In this document: positions 21,701 to 29,389 of the stretch, piece by piece
Layout: the number at the start of each line of letters is the position of its first letter
Numbering within the stretch: the first letter of the stretch is position 1
Assembly (NCBI GenBank): GCA_037976565.1
Contig: CP137666.1
Location: forward strand, 62,122,605 to 62,186,604
Direction: 5' to 3'
Origin: Mesocentrotus franciscanus
Taxonomy: Eukaryota > Echinodermata > Echinoidea > Camarodonta > Strongylocentrotidae
DNA: 64,000 bases
Notes under the pieces: model-generated
What the model was told of the DNA's origin: nothing
The model's database searches: none
What the model saw: only the letters and a program-made list of their open reading frames with translations
Position numbers and translations under genes: made by a program

Positions 21701-24700
21701 ATGGTAAGGAAGTGGCTCTGTGGCTCTCGGGATGAATGGCTCGCTCACTATACTAGCTACGGCGCGTGGTAGTTTGGACTCAACAAACCACATGTCGGTC
21801 ATTTGTAAAATTAATAAATATTCATTCAACATTCATGACACATGCTCGGTTAAACCGAGCGAGAAATGCTAAACGGTTTTGATGAATGCGGTCGTTTAAC
21901 TGTCGGTTAAACGGTTTGACTCAGGCTTACTGCAGGGCATTCTTTTACTCATCAAATTTCCACAAAATTCAAATTGTACTTCACATTCATCCTTTATGTA
22001 CTATTTTCCATTCATCACTGCAGAGTTAATTTTTGTGCAAACGAGGTTAACTTAATTAGCTGATGGAAATGTGCTTTGAGTTATGTAATTGTTTATTTGT
22101 TTAATTTCATCATTGGCAGTCCATTGTTCGATGATGACGTGATAGTTTCAATGCATGGTTCCACAGTCCAGTTCTGCTGGCACTGCAGAAGCCACAGACC
22201 TTGTATACATGTTCATGAGGTCTGTCAATAGTGTGATTGCATCTGCTGCACCATGCTTGGCAGCTCCATGATCTCAGCATCTTGACACTGCACTGTGTCT
22301 GCTATAGTAGCTGCTGTAGTAACAAGTTGCCTCCATTCCGTACAGCTATATACAGCTTTCTCAAGAGTGTCAGTTAGTTCAGGCGATTATCTTTATAGTT
22401 ATGAATTTGTAAAAGATAGCACACACATATAACTGATTAAAAAAACTATATTCTTTATTCAGATAAAAAAGCAGATGACAGAAGAGCTAGAGGTATTGAA
22501 GATGGGACAACCTCATCTCCAAGGCGCACAACCTCGTCTCCAAGGCGCACAACCTCGTCTCCAAGGCTCACAGCCCCGTCTCCAAGGCGCACAGCCCCAT
22601 CTCCAAGGCGCACAACCTTGTCTCCAAGGCGCACAGCCCCGTCTCCAAGGCGCACAGCCCCGTCTCCAAGGCGCACAACCTTATCTCCAAGGCGCACAGC
22701 CCCGTCTCCAAGACGCACAGCCCCGTCTCCAAGGCGCACAGCCCCGTCACCAAGGCGCACAGCCCTGTCACCAAGGCGCACAACCTCGTCTCCAAGGCGC
22801 ACAACCCCGTCTTCAAGGCGCACAGCCCCGTCTCCAAGGCGCACAGCCCCGTCTCCAAGGCGCACAGCCCCGTCTCCAAGGCGCACAACCTCATCTCCAA
22901 GGCGCACAACCCCGTCTTCAAGGCGCACAGCCCCGTCTCCAAGTCGCACAGCCACGTCTCCAAGGCCCACAGCCCTGTCTCCAAAGCGCACAGCCCCGTC
23001 TCCAAGGAGCACAGCCCCGTCACCAAGGCGCACAGCCCCGTCTCCAAGGCGCACAGCCCCGTCTCCAAGGCGCACAGCCCCGTCTCCAAGGCGCACAACC
23101 TCGTCTCCAAGGCGCACAACAGCAGCAAGTACTCCTGATGAGAACCAGAGCCGGCAAACAGACAGACCTGTTGTACACGATCGTATAGTGCGAAGATCAA
23201 CAAGACAAACAAAGAAGGAAAAAGATGATGCTGCTACAACATCAAAATATTCATACAAAACCAGAAGTAAAAATGATGGCACGCATGTAAGAGATGAAAA
23301 GGTTGTTGCAGGTAGAAAACAGGGAAACAAGAGCAAAGCTGAAAACCAATGGGATTCTTGTCAAAAGGAGGAACAGGATGTGGTTAGAAGGACAAGGGGA
23401 CAGAAGAAACTAGAAAACCAAAATAAAAAAGCACGAGAAGAGGGTGATGTTAAAGAACACAATAACGTTGAAATGGATAGTGTCAGTGTGCAGAATGGTG
23501 GAACAGATAATGGTGGCAAGCAGACAGATAGAGAACAAAGTGGTGCCATGCAGATAGATGAAATTGATGATGGTACCATGCAGATGGAAGGAAAGGGTAC
23601 AGAAGAAAATAGCACACATGGAAACAAGAAATCCAGGAGGTAAAGTAATGTGAAGTCCAAAACCTACATCGTATGTGTAGAGGCAATCAACTGAAAGGTT
23701 ATCTGCAGATAAAGACAACTTGGATTACAGGAAATTGTGACTTGAGAGGAAAAGGGGACCTTGCTCTGAAAACCTATTTTCAATTAATTTACATTTTTTG
23801 TGTTGCATCCAATGCTGTAGCTGAATTTAGTAAATTAGCGTGTCATCTCAGGATTAGAATTGTGTAAAAGATTACAAATCACAAGTAATGTTCCTCAAAT
23901 GAACAAAGAATTGGGAATCCCCAAAAGAAATGATGCAGTAACAAAAATCTAAAACAAAAACAACATTTTTTTTCCTGTTGTCACATGGCAATGTTTCAAG
24001 GCTATTAATATTTAAGATTGAAAGAGTGACGTTTATTTGTTGAAGTCTTACGTCGCATAGATGAATCAGGACTTTGTACATTTGACAGTGTTCAGATATG
24101 TTGTATTATTTTGATTTCTGTTTTAGATTGAGCGAAGGAGATTTCTCTACACCAGAGAAGATTGTTGTTGTTCGTCTGTCATCATCCAAGAAGAGAAAGA
24201 CTCCTGTGAAACTCAAATTCAGTAATTACATTATATATATTTATCAATAGATTGCAATGTGAAGTCTCTATAATATGCTTATAAGTATCTAGGACAACTA
24301 CTATCACCCTGCACAAATAAAACATGAAGGAAACTACACCCCAGCACACTCTTTACTATGATAAGCAGCAACAACAAAAATAATAATTAAAGAAAAAAAA
24401 GGATGTGATACAGCATAATAGAGATGCATTAGCATTTGTCTTGTTCCATTTTGAAATGTTACATTTTAATCTGCTGTGGAAATGACAACTCTAAAACTAG
24501 GAGCTAAGTTTGGCACAGTTAGCAGTCTCCAATATCATTGACAATAAAATGGGTCTACACTCTTCTAGGAATTTAACATATTTAGCAAAACTCATGAAAG
24601 AATTTGAATCTAGCAGTAATTTCATACACAATATGAGAGATATTACAATGATCAACAATATTTGTAGTTATACCTCTCATGCTACAATGTTTATCTAAGA

Positions 24701-27700
24701 AACAGTGCCTTTAACCAGGGAGAATGATAAATCAATGGTTTGTCTTTGCAGGTACAGATTCCACTGAATTGCTGAAGGAACCAAGACAGCTACCCATAGT
24801 TGACTCATCTTCAAATAGAAGGTAAGATCAACTAATCATGATATGAGAGTGTATAATGCTGAGACAGAAATATGACCAAATAGGAAGTATCATATAATAT
24901 AGTTGACTGTAATAATGTCGCTTGTACAGCTCAACAACAACAACTTCAAAAGTGAAATCCAAAAGGCTTGACAAGCTTCATTTACTTAAAAAATCAAATT
25001 CCAATTGTTACTCTCACTAACATCTGTTTCAATGTTTGCTAAATAATAATAATAAAACTACAGATGAGAACCTTCAGTATGTTTCCACAGAATATCAAAA
25101 TGCTATTACTTTTCATATTTTCTGTTTCTGTGTGCTGCTGTAGAAATGTGTTGTAATAATAATAATCTGGATTTATAATTTTATATAACATTTCATACGG
25201 AATACCCTCTCTAAGCGCTTTACAGATATAACCTCAGTCGTCAGATTCATTCATGCACAATGCACGCCATCTCCACTCCCTGGGGAGTATTCCTACCATA
25301 TGGTCACTGTGTGAGCATATGGCAATTACTATCACAAATGCTTTCGTTATCCTACCAGGTCCCCATTTCTCTCCTGGGTATGGAGTGGCAAATGTAGATT
25401 AATGCCTTGCCAAAGGACATTAGTGCAGTGTTGGGGATCAAACCCACAACCTTTGCATTTCAAGTCAAGTGCTTAACCACTCAACTACGACACCTCTATG
25501 AGTTATAAACCATTAATACTATCACAAATATAATGCTTTGTTGTATGCATTTCCACACACGTATCTTCCACATGAGGTGCTCAAGTCTGTACCAAATGCA
25601 GTGCCATCATCAAATGTAATGACTTCCAGGACTCAAGATTGAACCCTTGTTTAGTATGTAGGCAGATGAGAACCAATTACCAGACCAAATTACGTAAGAG
25701 GCAATCACTGTTAAGCAAGACTTGTTTCTGCTTTTTAAAATTAGCATCCAGCTAGGGGGCATACCTTTCAAAAGGAATGTGAAACTTAATTATTGGCCTT
25801 GTGATTATAGGACTTCCTCTAGACGATTAAGAAGAGGGATAGAGATAGTCTCAGATTCATCAGCCTCAGATGAGACGACGAGTGATGTGCTTCCAATGAA
25901 GAGAACAAGATATACGTCAACACCACAGAGAAATACAAGTAAGCAATTTTTGAAGTTTTTCCTGTAATGTCGTAAATATCTTTTGGAAAACTTTGTTGTT
26001 CAAAATTATGATGGTAATTAGTGATTTTGCCTCTTTTTTTCAAGAAGGGCGCTGAGCTGCTGCTGCTGCTTCCATGCCTTTCAAATTATTTTTTGATTAT
26101 GTTTGATGTACAGTTAACAGTTTATTTACTGCTCAGCTATGTAATAAAGCAGTATGATCCATCTCCTATTCAGGGTAGAGGTCCTAATATATTTTGTGTC
26201 CATGTCCATTCCTTCCCTATTCAGGGTAGAGCTCCTAATATATTTGGTGTCCATGTCCATTCCTTCCCTAGGTACTGAGTTTGATCATTCTGATCAACCT
26301 TCAGATACACAAGCAGAAGGTACTGAGTTAGATCATTCTGATCAACCTTCAGATACACAAGCAGAAGGTACTGAGTTAGATCATTCTGATCAACCTTCAG
26401 ATACACAAGCAGAAGGTACTGAGTTAGATCATTCTGATCAACCTTCAGATACACAAGCAGAAGAGGAGACCAGCCTGGAGGAGACTGAAGACTATATCGA
26501 CTTAATTGAGGTAGTAAACCATTTCACTATATATAGCAATGCAACTACTATATCAATGTATTTGAGGTTACTAAGGCAGTATAGTAATGTAATTGAGGTA
26601 ACCATTTTACTGTAACAAGGCAACCAAACTAACCATGATACCATGATATAGGTAACTATGGTCAGCCGCATATAAGGACCACCTCCTTTCTGGCTGCTAC
26701 CAGCCTAAGCAATTTCCCTTGTGTTCTTTAACCATTTTTTAATTCATGTTTGTAAATTGTGTTTTTTCTGTGTTCATCTATGTTAGTAATTGTAACTGTG
26801 TGATAATTTGTATGCTGCTATTTTTACCCTGTATGTTTTTTTTTATTGCTTGGCAAATAAATTGAATTGAGTATAGTAATGTAATTGAAATAACCATTTT
26901 ACTGTAGCAAGGCAAATAATGTAACTGTGATACTATAGTGCTGTAGTTGGGGTAACAATTTTCCTTTAGCGATTTAGTTGAGGTAACTGGATTTTATCTA
27001 AGGCTGTGCATAACCGTGTAATGAGGTACTCGAGTACACTCCCAGTCTTGCCCGCGAATACTCGAATACTCGGATGCCATGTTTTTTTTTTTTTTTTTTA
27101 ATATTTAAAAATAAAACTTAATACCTAGCTAGCCTTTATTTTGGTGATTTTACTCACACAAATTAGCCCGAGTTGGTACAGTCCCGACTGTTTTTTCAAA
27201 TTGACGCTCCGATAAAATAATACAAATAGATCTAGTCTAGATCTAGTCTAGATCTAGAATCTATCAGCGTGTTTCCACAAAAAAAGTATGTCACCGAAGA
27301 AAAGGATTATGTCGGAATGCGGACTTTGGACTTGCGCAGCCATTGTTACCGAAGAAAATGATTATGTCACAATGCGGACTTTGGACTAGGGCAGACATTG
27401 TCACCGAAGAAAATGATTATGTTGCAAAGCGGACTTTGGACTCGCGCAGCCATTGTTACCAAAGGGAATTATGTCAGCGCTTTGGAGGCCTAGCTACCTT
27501 GCTCAGAAAAGATCTCCTGCGTAATAAATCAACACTTTTTATCAAATCTCTTCCCTTCAAATTAGGAAGGTAGGTTAGCTTTAAATAGTATTCTTTATTC
27601 GCATTATGTTGAGACACAGAGATGGTTGTAAAACCACTGAAAAAATAGCAAAAAAAAAAAAAAAAATGGCGAGTATTCGAATACGAGAAATCGTACTTGA

Positions 27701-29265
27701 GTAGCTGTCAACAGTGCGAGTATTCGAGTATTCGACTACTCGTCGCAGCCTTAATTTTATCACCCAAGATATTTTTATATTCTTATTGGTATTTTCATGT
27801 TTACATAAGAAACCTTTTATTTAAATGAACTTAATTGAGCTACATGTATGATGCTGTACCTTGTTGTGACTAAGTAATTAAAGTAACATATCTCTATGGC
27901 AACTTAACTGAGACAGACATTCCATCATAGAGTGTATAAAGAAATAAGCAGTGGTGAGAACTGCAAATGAATATGTCTCATTAGCAGAACTAAGATTATT
28001 TTCAAATGCTTTTCTCTCTCTCTCTCTCTTACAGGAATTATGCACAAAGTACAGGCAAACAAAATCAAAGATCTGTGCAGCTCTGTATGTTAACAGTGGG
28101 GATGTTACAAAAGCTGAAGAGTACCTTCAATGTGGTTCCCAAACCAACGGTAAGATGCTTTCATAAGACAATGGCCATCATAAGGTTGCTATAGAATTTT
28201 GGAGATGAATGGGTTTGGTCCCAATGCACTAAATTTTTAAGTGATGGGGGGAAAAAAAACTTGAAGAACCAGAAGTGAGGCTAAGCCTTCTCTTGAGACC
28301 TTTTCTTTAATCTAGATATTAATTATAAATGAAGATATCTACGAGATTGGTGCTTATGGAAATTATCAATTTTTTTGTTTATTTTGCATAACAAAAGTAC
28401 ATGTATTCTCTCTCCTCCTGTGGTCCGAACAAGAAATGAACCTGAAACATTGATCAAAAGTAATGCTCAGTATTGGTAAAGTTAAAGGATTCAAATTTGT
28501 TCATATTCTAATTTTGTGGATGCATTTCTGAAGGGAGAAAACGACCCTGTCCTATGGAATTTGGCCTTAGAATTTTTGTGTTTTCCAGAAACCTATTTAT
28601 TAAATAGCTATAAATATTCTGTGTTGCCACAGGTTTGTTTGATTATGAACATCTTGCATAATCATCTGAGCTTATGATTAACAGATTATTCATTATTATC
28701 TTCTTCAACTTTACTTCTGAAGTTAAGAATGATATATATTCAACGCTTATCATTCATGATCACCAGGAAATTAAGATATTTATCTTCAAGTTCAGTTAAT
28801 AATTAATTATAGACCATAGAGATGCTCAACGAAATGCATATTCCATGACTTTTACCAAAATTGTGTATTATCCTTGTGTTATGAGAACTGTCAAGTGACT
28901 TTGTTCATCCCATAGGAGAAGCTTTGACTGGTGTATCATGTAGCCAATGACTAATATAATTACAGGAATGAATCTTTTTATTGTAAAAAGTAGAAATTTG
29001 GGGACAAGGAATGGTTTGTGTTTTAATGTGGAATAATACCTGATATGTTTTATATGCCATATAATGACATTATTTGTTATACACTGTATATTTATATGTT
29101 TGATGATTACAAAGGTCAAAGGTCAAAACACTATTTCATTTAACAGGTCCTATGTGGTCCAGCTCTCAAGACAAGTTACTCTGGAGCTCATCTTGCAGAC
29201 AAGATATCTCAATGAAATACAGCGAAGCAGAAGTTGGTCAGCGTCTAAAATGGTTACAGTCATAA
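9643..29265 (+). CDS. TERF2IP: TERF2IP (RAP1), telomeric repeat-binding factor 2-interacting protein 1, complete 14-exon gene
   Basis: RAP1 is the shelterin subunit that binds TRF2 at telomeres, blocks recombination there and also regulates transcription; it acts in the nucleus. Coding exons: 9643-9780, 11973-12028, 12910-13014, 16304-16375, 17586-17694, 18260-18380, 19347-19544, 22463-23639, 24127-24221, 24752-24821, 25811-25938, 26272-26510, 28035-28149, 29147-29265. All junctions are GT-AG, every phase agrees and the sum is 2742 nt (913 aa plus stop). Domains: BRCT about 15-100; Myb about 125-190 (SYYTAAEDEA, THSWQSMRDHF); SPRR heptads 285-487; a KKRK basic cluster about 680; acidic 16-residue repeats about 757-820; RAP1 C-terminal domain 837-913. 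The human protein has 399 residues, so the linker is greatly expanded. The start has A at -3 and G at +4. The gene is recognised from family sequence features; mRNA evidence is not available here. Confidence 0.94.
10147..10316. repeat. Pyrimidine-rich minisatellite (CTCCCAGCTCCCCCCTCT)
   Basis: In TERF2IP intron 1. About seven irregular units of CTCCCAGCTCCCC(C)CTCTCT, preceded by a TCTC run. Open frames on both strands are repeat artefacts. Confidence 0.8.
10458..10570 (+). repeat. Terminal repeat of a dispersed DNA element
   Basis: The string GGGTCATTCTTTAATAAAAC with CTGACATTTATCAACATTCC matches the ends of the elements at 33388, 34488 and 44840. It is preceded by TTAGACAGAAATAACTGTCT and followed by a GGCTCGCAC string, as in the 33388 copy. 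Only one end is visible here. Confidence 0.7.
11181..11817. mobile_element. hAT-type MITE with 8-bp target duplication TTATTATA
   Basis: Inverted ends CAAGCGTGTAGCTAGG and CCTGGCTACGCGCCTG are flanked on both sides by TTATTATA (11173-11180, 11818-11825). An 8-bp duplication with CA-G ends fits hAT. The interior is about 3.5 tandem units of roughly 110 bp (11297-11700), each with a GCGGAAGCTTTGACGTTTCA-like core. A diverged unit of the same type occurs at 7810-7875. No transposase remains. Located in TERF2IP intron 1. Confidence 0.85.
11973..12028 (+). CDS. TERF2IP: TERF2IP exon 2 (BRCT)
   Basis: A 56-nt exon after TTGTACAG, coding SGGGRVTSRPDPSESNVI plus two bases of a Lys codon. The SGGGRV string corresponds to HGGGTV in human RAP1, a BRCT glycine turn. 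Donor GTAAGT. Confidence 0.9.
12910..13014 (+). CDS. TERF2IP: TERF2IP exon 3 (end of BRCT)
   Basis: Codes ILADGDEHSSPDCLLPSYID and then DCVAANSLLDKFSY. The YIDDCVA segment is the BRCT C-terminal helix (YILDCVE in human). Enters in phase 2 and leaves in phase 2 through GTTTGT. Confidence 0.92.
13455..13772 (+). repeat. SINE-like core repeat
   Basis: Contains CCGTCCCTTGGATAGGACGT followed by TAAATGGAGG and GAGTCACCACCCTTGCACGT, a dispersed SINE body seen widely in invertebrates. A related GACGTTAAAGGTCGGTCCCC core is on the - strand at 20180-20363. It abuts the tRNA-headed SINE that starts at 13773. The open frame here is not a gene. Confidence 0.55.
13773..14078 (+). mobile_element. tRNA-derived SINE with duplicated tail segment
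   Basis: Begins GGTGTTGTGGTCCAGTGGAT, an A-box-like head, followed by a B-box GGGTTTGAATCC at 13827. The body includes GAATTAATTCCTTAAAACTG. The tail holds two adjacent 49-bp copies (about 13947-14045) of a block starting AGCCGGGCTAATAATAATGG, then an ATT-rich end. Located in TERF2IP intron 3. It is not a functional tRNA because the anticodon arm and acceptor pairing are not intact. Confidence 0.75.
14079..16303. other. TERF2IP intron 3, no further gene
   Basis: AT-rich intron sequence with TTAATTAATTAATTAATTTA near 16040. A CpG-containing block at 14930-15550 has small open frames on the - strand that match no family I recognise and have no splice context. I see no exon. Confidence 0.5.
16304..16375 (+). 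CDS. TERF2IP: TERF2IP exon 4 (BRCT-Myb linker)
   Basis: A 72-nt exon coding a Ser/Thr-rich linker (VKSSSREEQSTSVSEVTVAV) between the BRCT and Myb domains. It is placed by phase and by clean acceptor CTCCTCAG and donor GTAGGA, not by conservation. Confidence 0.82.
16557..16988. mobile_element. Foldback MITE with 58-bp inverted arms
   Basis: Arms 16557-16614 and 16931-16988 are nearly perfect reverse complements and contain GCATTTCATGTATTTAGTAT. The interior is about 315 bp with no open frame. No target duplication could be fixed. Located in TERF2IP intron 4. Confidence 0.75.
17586..17694 (+). CDS. TERF2IP: TERF2IP exon 5 (Myb helix 1-2)
   Basis: Codes RSYYTAAEDEAILEYIAK, a gap of variable residues and NKTWQRMEIMK. 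This is the first half of the RAP1 Myb domain; family positions Y-T-x-x-E-D and N-x-x-W are kept. Confidence 0.95.
18260..18380 (+). CDS. TERF2IP: TERF2IP exon 6 (Myb helix 3)
   Basis: Codes ITTHSWQSMRDHFLKKLEGS and a basic continuation LNKYTKKREENLLMKEQKDP. THSWQSMRDHFLKKL matches THSWQSLKDRYLKHL of human RAP1, the third Myb helix. Confidence 0.96.
18440..19290 (+). repeat. Degenerate tandem repeat with AGGTCA direct repeats
   Basis: Several diverged units of about 150 bp share TTGATTAGATTKTGGG-like and AAGGTCAAAGGTCA-like strings and phrases such as CTTGAGAACYATTGAGG. A perfect AGGTCAAAGGTCA is at 18445-18457. Similar arrays lie at 19630-19800, 29390-30120 and 55920-56420. Confidence 0.65.
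19347..19544 (+). CDS. TERF2IP: TERF2IP exon 7 (acidic linker)
   Basis: Starts DSEEDMSNSSDEDVEREITI and includes a short internal duplication in which the string DVDVERE-type units repeat. It is strongly acidic. The donor AAAAA|GTGAGA is the one that joins exon 8 in phase; a stop follows 8 codons later if it is not used. Confidence 0.85.
19836..19893 (+). repeat. 11-bp minisatellite GTGTTGCATAT
   Basis: Five to six units of GTGTTGCATAT or GTGTTTCATAT in TERF2IP intron 7. Confidence 0.85.
20180..20363 (-). mobile_element. SINE with a 7SL/SRP-RNA-like head
   Basis: On the - strand the head reads GTGGCGTGCGCCTGTAATCC followed by AGCTAACAG. This closely resembles the Alu-domain 5' part of SRP (7SL) RNA, where GCCTGTAATCCCAGCTA is typical. 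It is followed by a B-box-like GGTTCGAAACT and a GACGTTAAAGGTCGGTCCCC core shared with the repeat at 13455-13772. Located in TERF2IP intron 7. Confidence 0.55.
20966..21929. mobile_element. hAT-type element with 8-bp target duplication CTGCAGGG
   Basis: Ends TAGGCCTGAGTCAA and TTGACTCAGGCTTA are inverted, and CTGCAGGG flanks both sides (20958-20965 and 21930-21937). Subterminal repeats of the AACCGTTTAACC type occur near both ends, as transposase-binding repeats often do. The interior has only short open frames without a recognisable transposase. Located in TERF2IP intron 7. Confidence 0.88.
21938..22462. other. End of TERF2IP intron 7, unidentified sequence
   Basis: Contains a moderately GC-rich block (22110-22350) with repeated CACAG and CTGCTGCACC strings that looks like an old repeat. 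I cannot name it and see no exon before the acceptor at 22461-22462. Confidence 0.4.
22463..23639 (+). CDS. TERF2IP: TERF2IP exon 8 (SPRR heptad array and basic/acidic linker)
   Basis: This 1177-nt exon begins KKADDRRARGIEDGTTSSPR. It then runs through 29 heptads (22516-23124), most reading SPRRTAP, and ends with a mixed-charge linker with RSTRQTKKEKDD and MQIDEIDDGTMQME. Two other frames and the opposite strand are also open through the array because the unit is 21 bp. The SPRR frame is fixed by the phases of exon 7 (one base left) and exon 9 (two bases left) and because only this frame stays open to the donor at 23640. Confidence 0.88.
22516..23124 (+). repeat. 29 tandem 21-bp units coding SPRRTAP heptads
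   Basis: The unit is TCTCCAAGGCGCACAGCCCC plus G, repeated 29 times without indels. Variant units read SPRRTTS, SPRRTTP, SSRRTAP, SPSRTAT, SPRPTAL, SPKRTAP, SPRSTAP and SPRLTAP. Each standard unit fits the S/T-P-x-K/R cyclin-dependent kinase consensus and the SPKK/SPRR DNA-binding motif. Near identity of units suggests recent expansion or conversion. Confidence 0.95.
24127..24221 (+). CDS. TERF2IP: TERF2IP exon 9 (nuclear-localisation-like basic cluster)
   Basis: Codes LSEGDFSTPEKIVVVRLSSS followed by KKRKTPVKLKF. The KKRK cluster is a plausible monopartite nuclear localisation signal. Phase 2 in, phase 1 out at TTCA|GTAATT. Confidence 0.82.
24752..24821 (+). CDS. TERF2IP: TERF2IP exon 10 (linker)
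   Basis: A 70-nt exon coding TDSTELLKEPRQLPIVDSSS and NR. Not conserved; placed by phase, the TTTGCAG acceptor and the GTAAGA donor. Confidence 0.78.
25156..25496 (-). mobile_element. tRNA-headed SINE, - strand
   Basis: On the - strand it begins AGGTGTCGTAGTTGAGTGGT, with a B-box-like GGTTTGATCCC, then a body containing CCCAGGGAGTGGAGATGGCG-type sequence (forward CTCCACTCCCTGGGGAG). It ends in a TTA-rich tail (25156-25165 forward). A second copy, split by a LINE, lies at 61248-62120. Located in TERF2IP intron 10. Confidence 0.75.
25811..25938 (+). CDS. TERF2IP: TERF2IP exon 11 (linker)
   Basis: Codes TSSRRLRRGIEIVSDSSASD and a continuation with LPMKRTRYTSTPQRNT. Basic and Ser-rich patches alternate. 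Splice sites ATTATAG and GTAAGC agree in phase with both neighbours. Confidence 0.83.
26165..26266 (+). repeat. 51-bp tandem duplication of a splice-acceptor region
   Basis: Two tandem 51-base units at the end of intron 11, each containing TTCAGGGTAGAG and a CCATTCCTTCCCT pyrimidine tract. The second unit leads directly into the exon 12 acceptor CCCTAG. The first copy retains a CAG|GGTAGAG that could act as a weak alternative acceptor. Confidence 0.8.
26271..26462 (+). repeat. Four in-frame 48-bp units coding 16-residue acidic repeats
   Basis: Four units of 48 bp code TELDHSDQPSDTQAEG-type repeats (the first has Phe for Leu). Each unit starts with an AG|GTACTGAG context, and the first of these is the actual exon 12 acceptor. 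The exon boundary therefore coincides with the repeat boundary. Confidence 0.9.
26272..26510 (+). CDS. TERF2IP: TERF2IP exon 12 (acidic tandem repeats)
   Basis: Codes the four 16-residue repeats and then ETSLEETEDYIDLIE before the donor GTAGTA. It lies immediately before the RAP1 C-terminal domain, where vertebrate RAP1 also has a Glu-rich segment. Confidence 0.88.
26663..26868 (+). mobile_element. 3' tail of a CR1-group LINE
   Basis: A non-coding 3' UTR-like segment ending TGGCAAATAAATTGAATTGA, the tail type of the LINE fragments at 4150 and 61490. It sits in TERF2IP intron 12 between two copies of an AGTATAGTAATGTAATTGA-containing unit (26577 and 26871), so the insertion split or duplicated a local repeat. 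Confidence 0.6.
26999..27753. mobile_element. hAT-type MITE with 8-bp target duplication ATTTTATC
   Basis: Inverted ends TAAGGCTGTG and CGCAGCCTTA are flanked by ATTTTATC (26991-26998 and 27754-27761). Subterminal repeats of the ACTCGAATACTCG type occur at both sides. The interior has three tandem units of about 59 bp (27292-27465) with GCGGACTTTGGACT. No transposase. Located in TERF2IP intron 12. Confidence 0.9.
28035..28149 (+). CDS. TERF2IP: TERF2IP exon 13 (RAP1 C-terminal domain, first half)
   Basis: Codes ELCTKYRQTKSKICAALYVN, then SGDVTKAEEYLQCGSQTN. NSGDVTKAEEYL aligns with NSGELEATSAFL of human RAP1. This helical domain is the TRF2-binding part. A CT-rich acceptor precedes it. Confidence 0.94.
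29147..29265 (+). CDS. TERF2IP: TERF2IP exon 14 (C-terminus and stop)
   Basis: Codes GPMWSSSQDKLLWSSSCRQD and then ISMKYSEAEVGQRLKWLQS, ending TAA. It follows the human pattern G-x-P-I-W-S...QDD near the domain start and closes a few residues after the final amphipathic helix. The polyadenylation site is not certain; AATAAA strings lie at about 30300 and 31045. Confidence 0.93.
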
Positions 29266-29389
29266 CATCTTGCAATGTACTACTTTGAAAATAGATTCAA
29301 ATATAAAAGAAATTGTATATAGTGCTCAGTACAAAAATCTTTAATGTACATAGATCGTTATTATGCCCTGCCCAACATAGGTGGTGCTT

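Noticed and set aside
22475..23188. + strand frame with LQGAQPR heptads
   Set aside because: It is out of phase with exons 7 and 9 and stops before the exon 8 donor.
22455..23336. Long open frame on the - strand (VRLGDGA-type heptads) over the SPRR array
   Set aside because: The 21-bp unit keeps several frames open on both strands. Only the + strand SPRR frame joins the flanking TERF2IP exons in phase.
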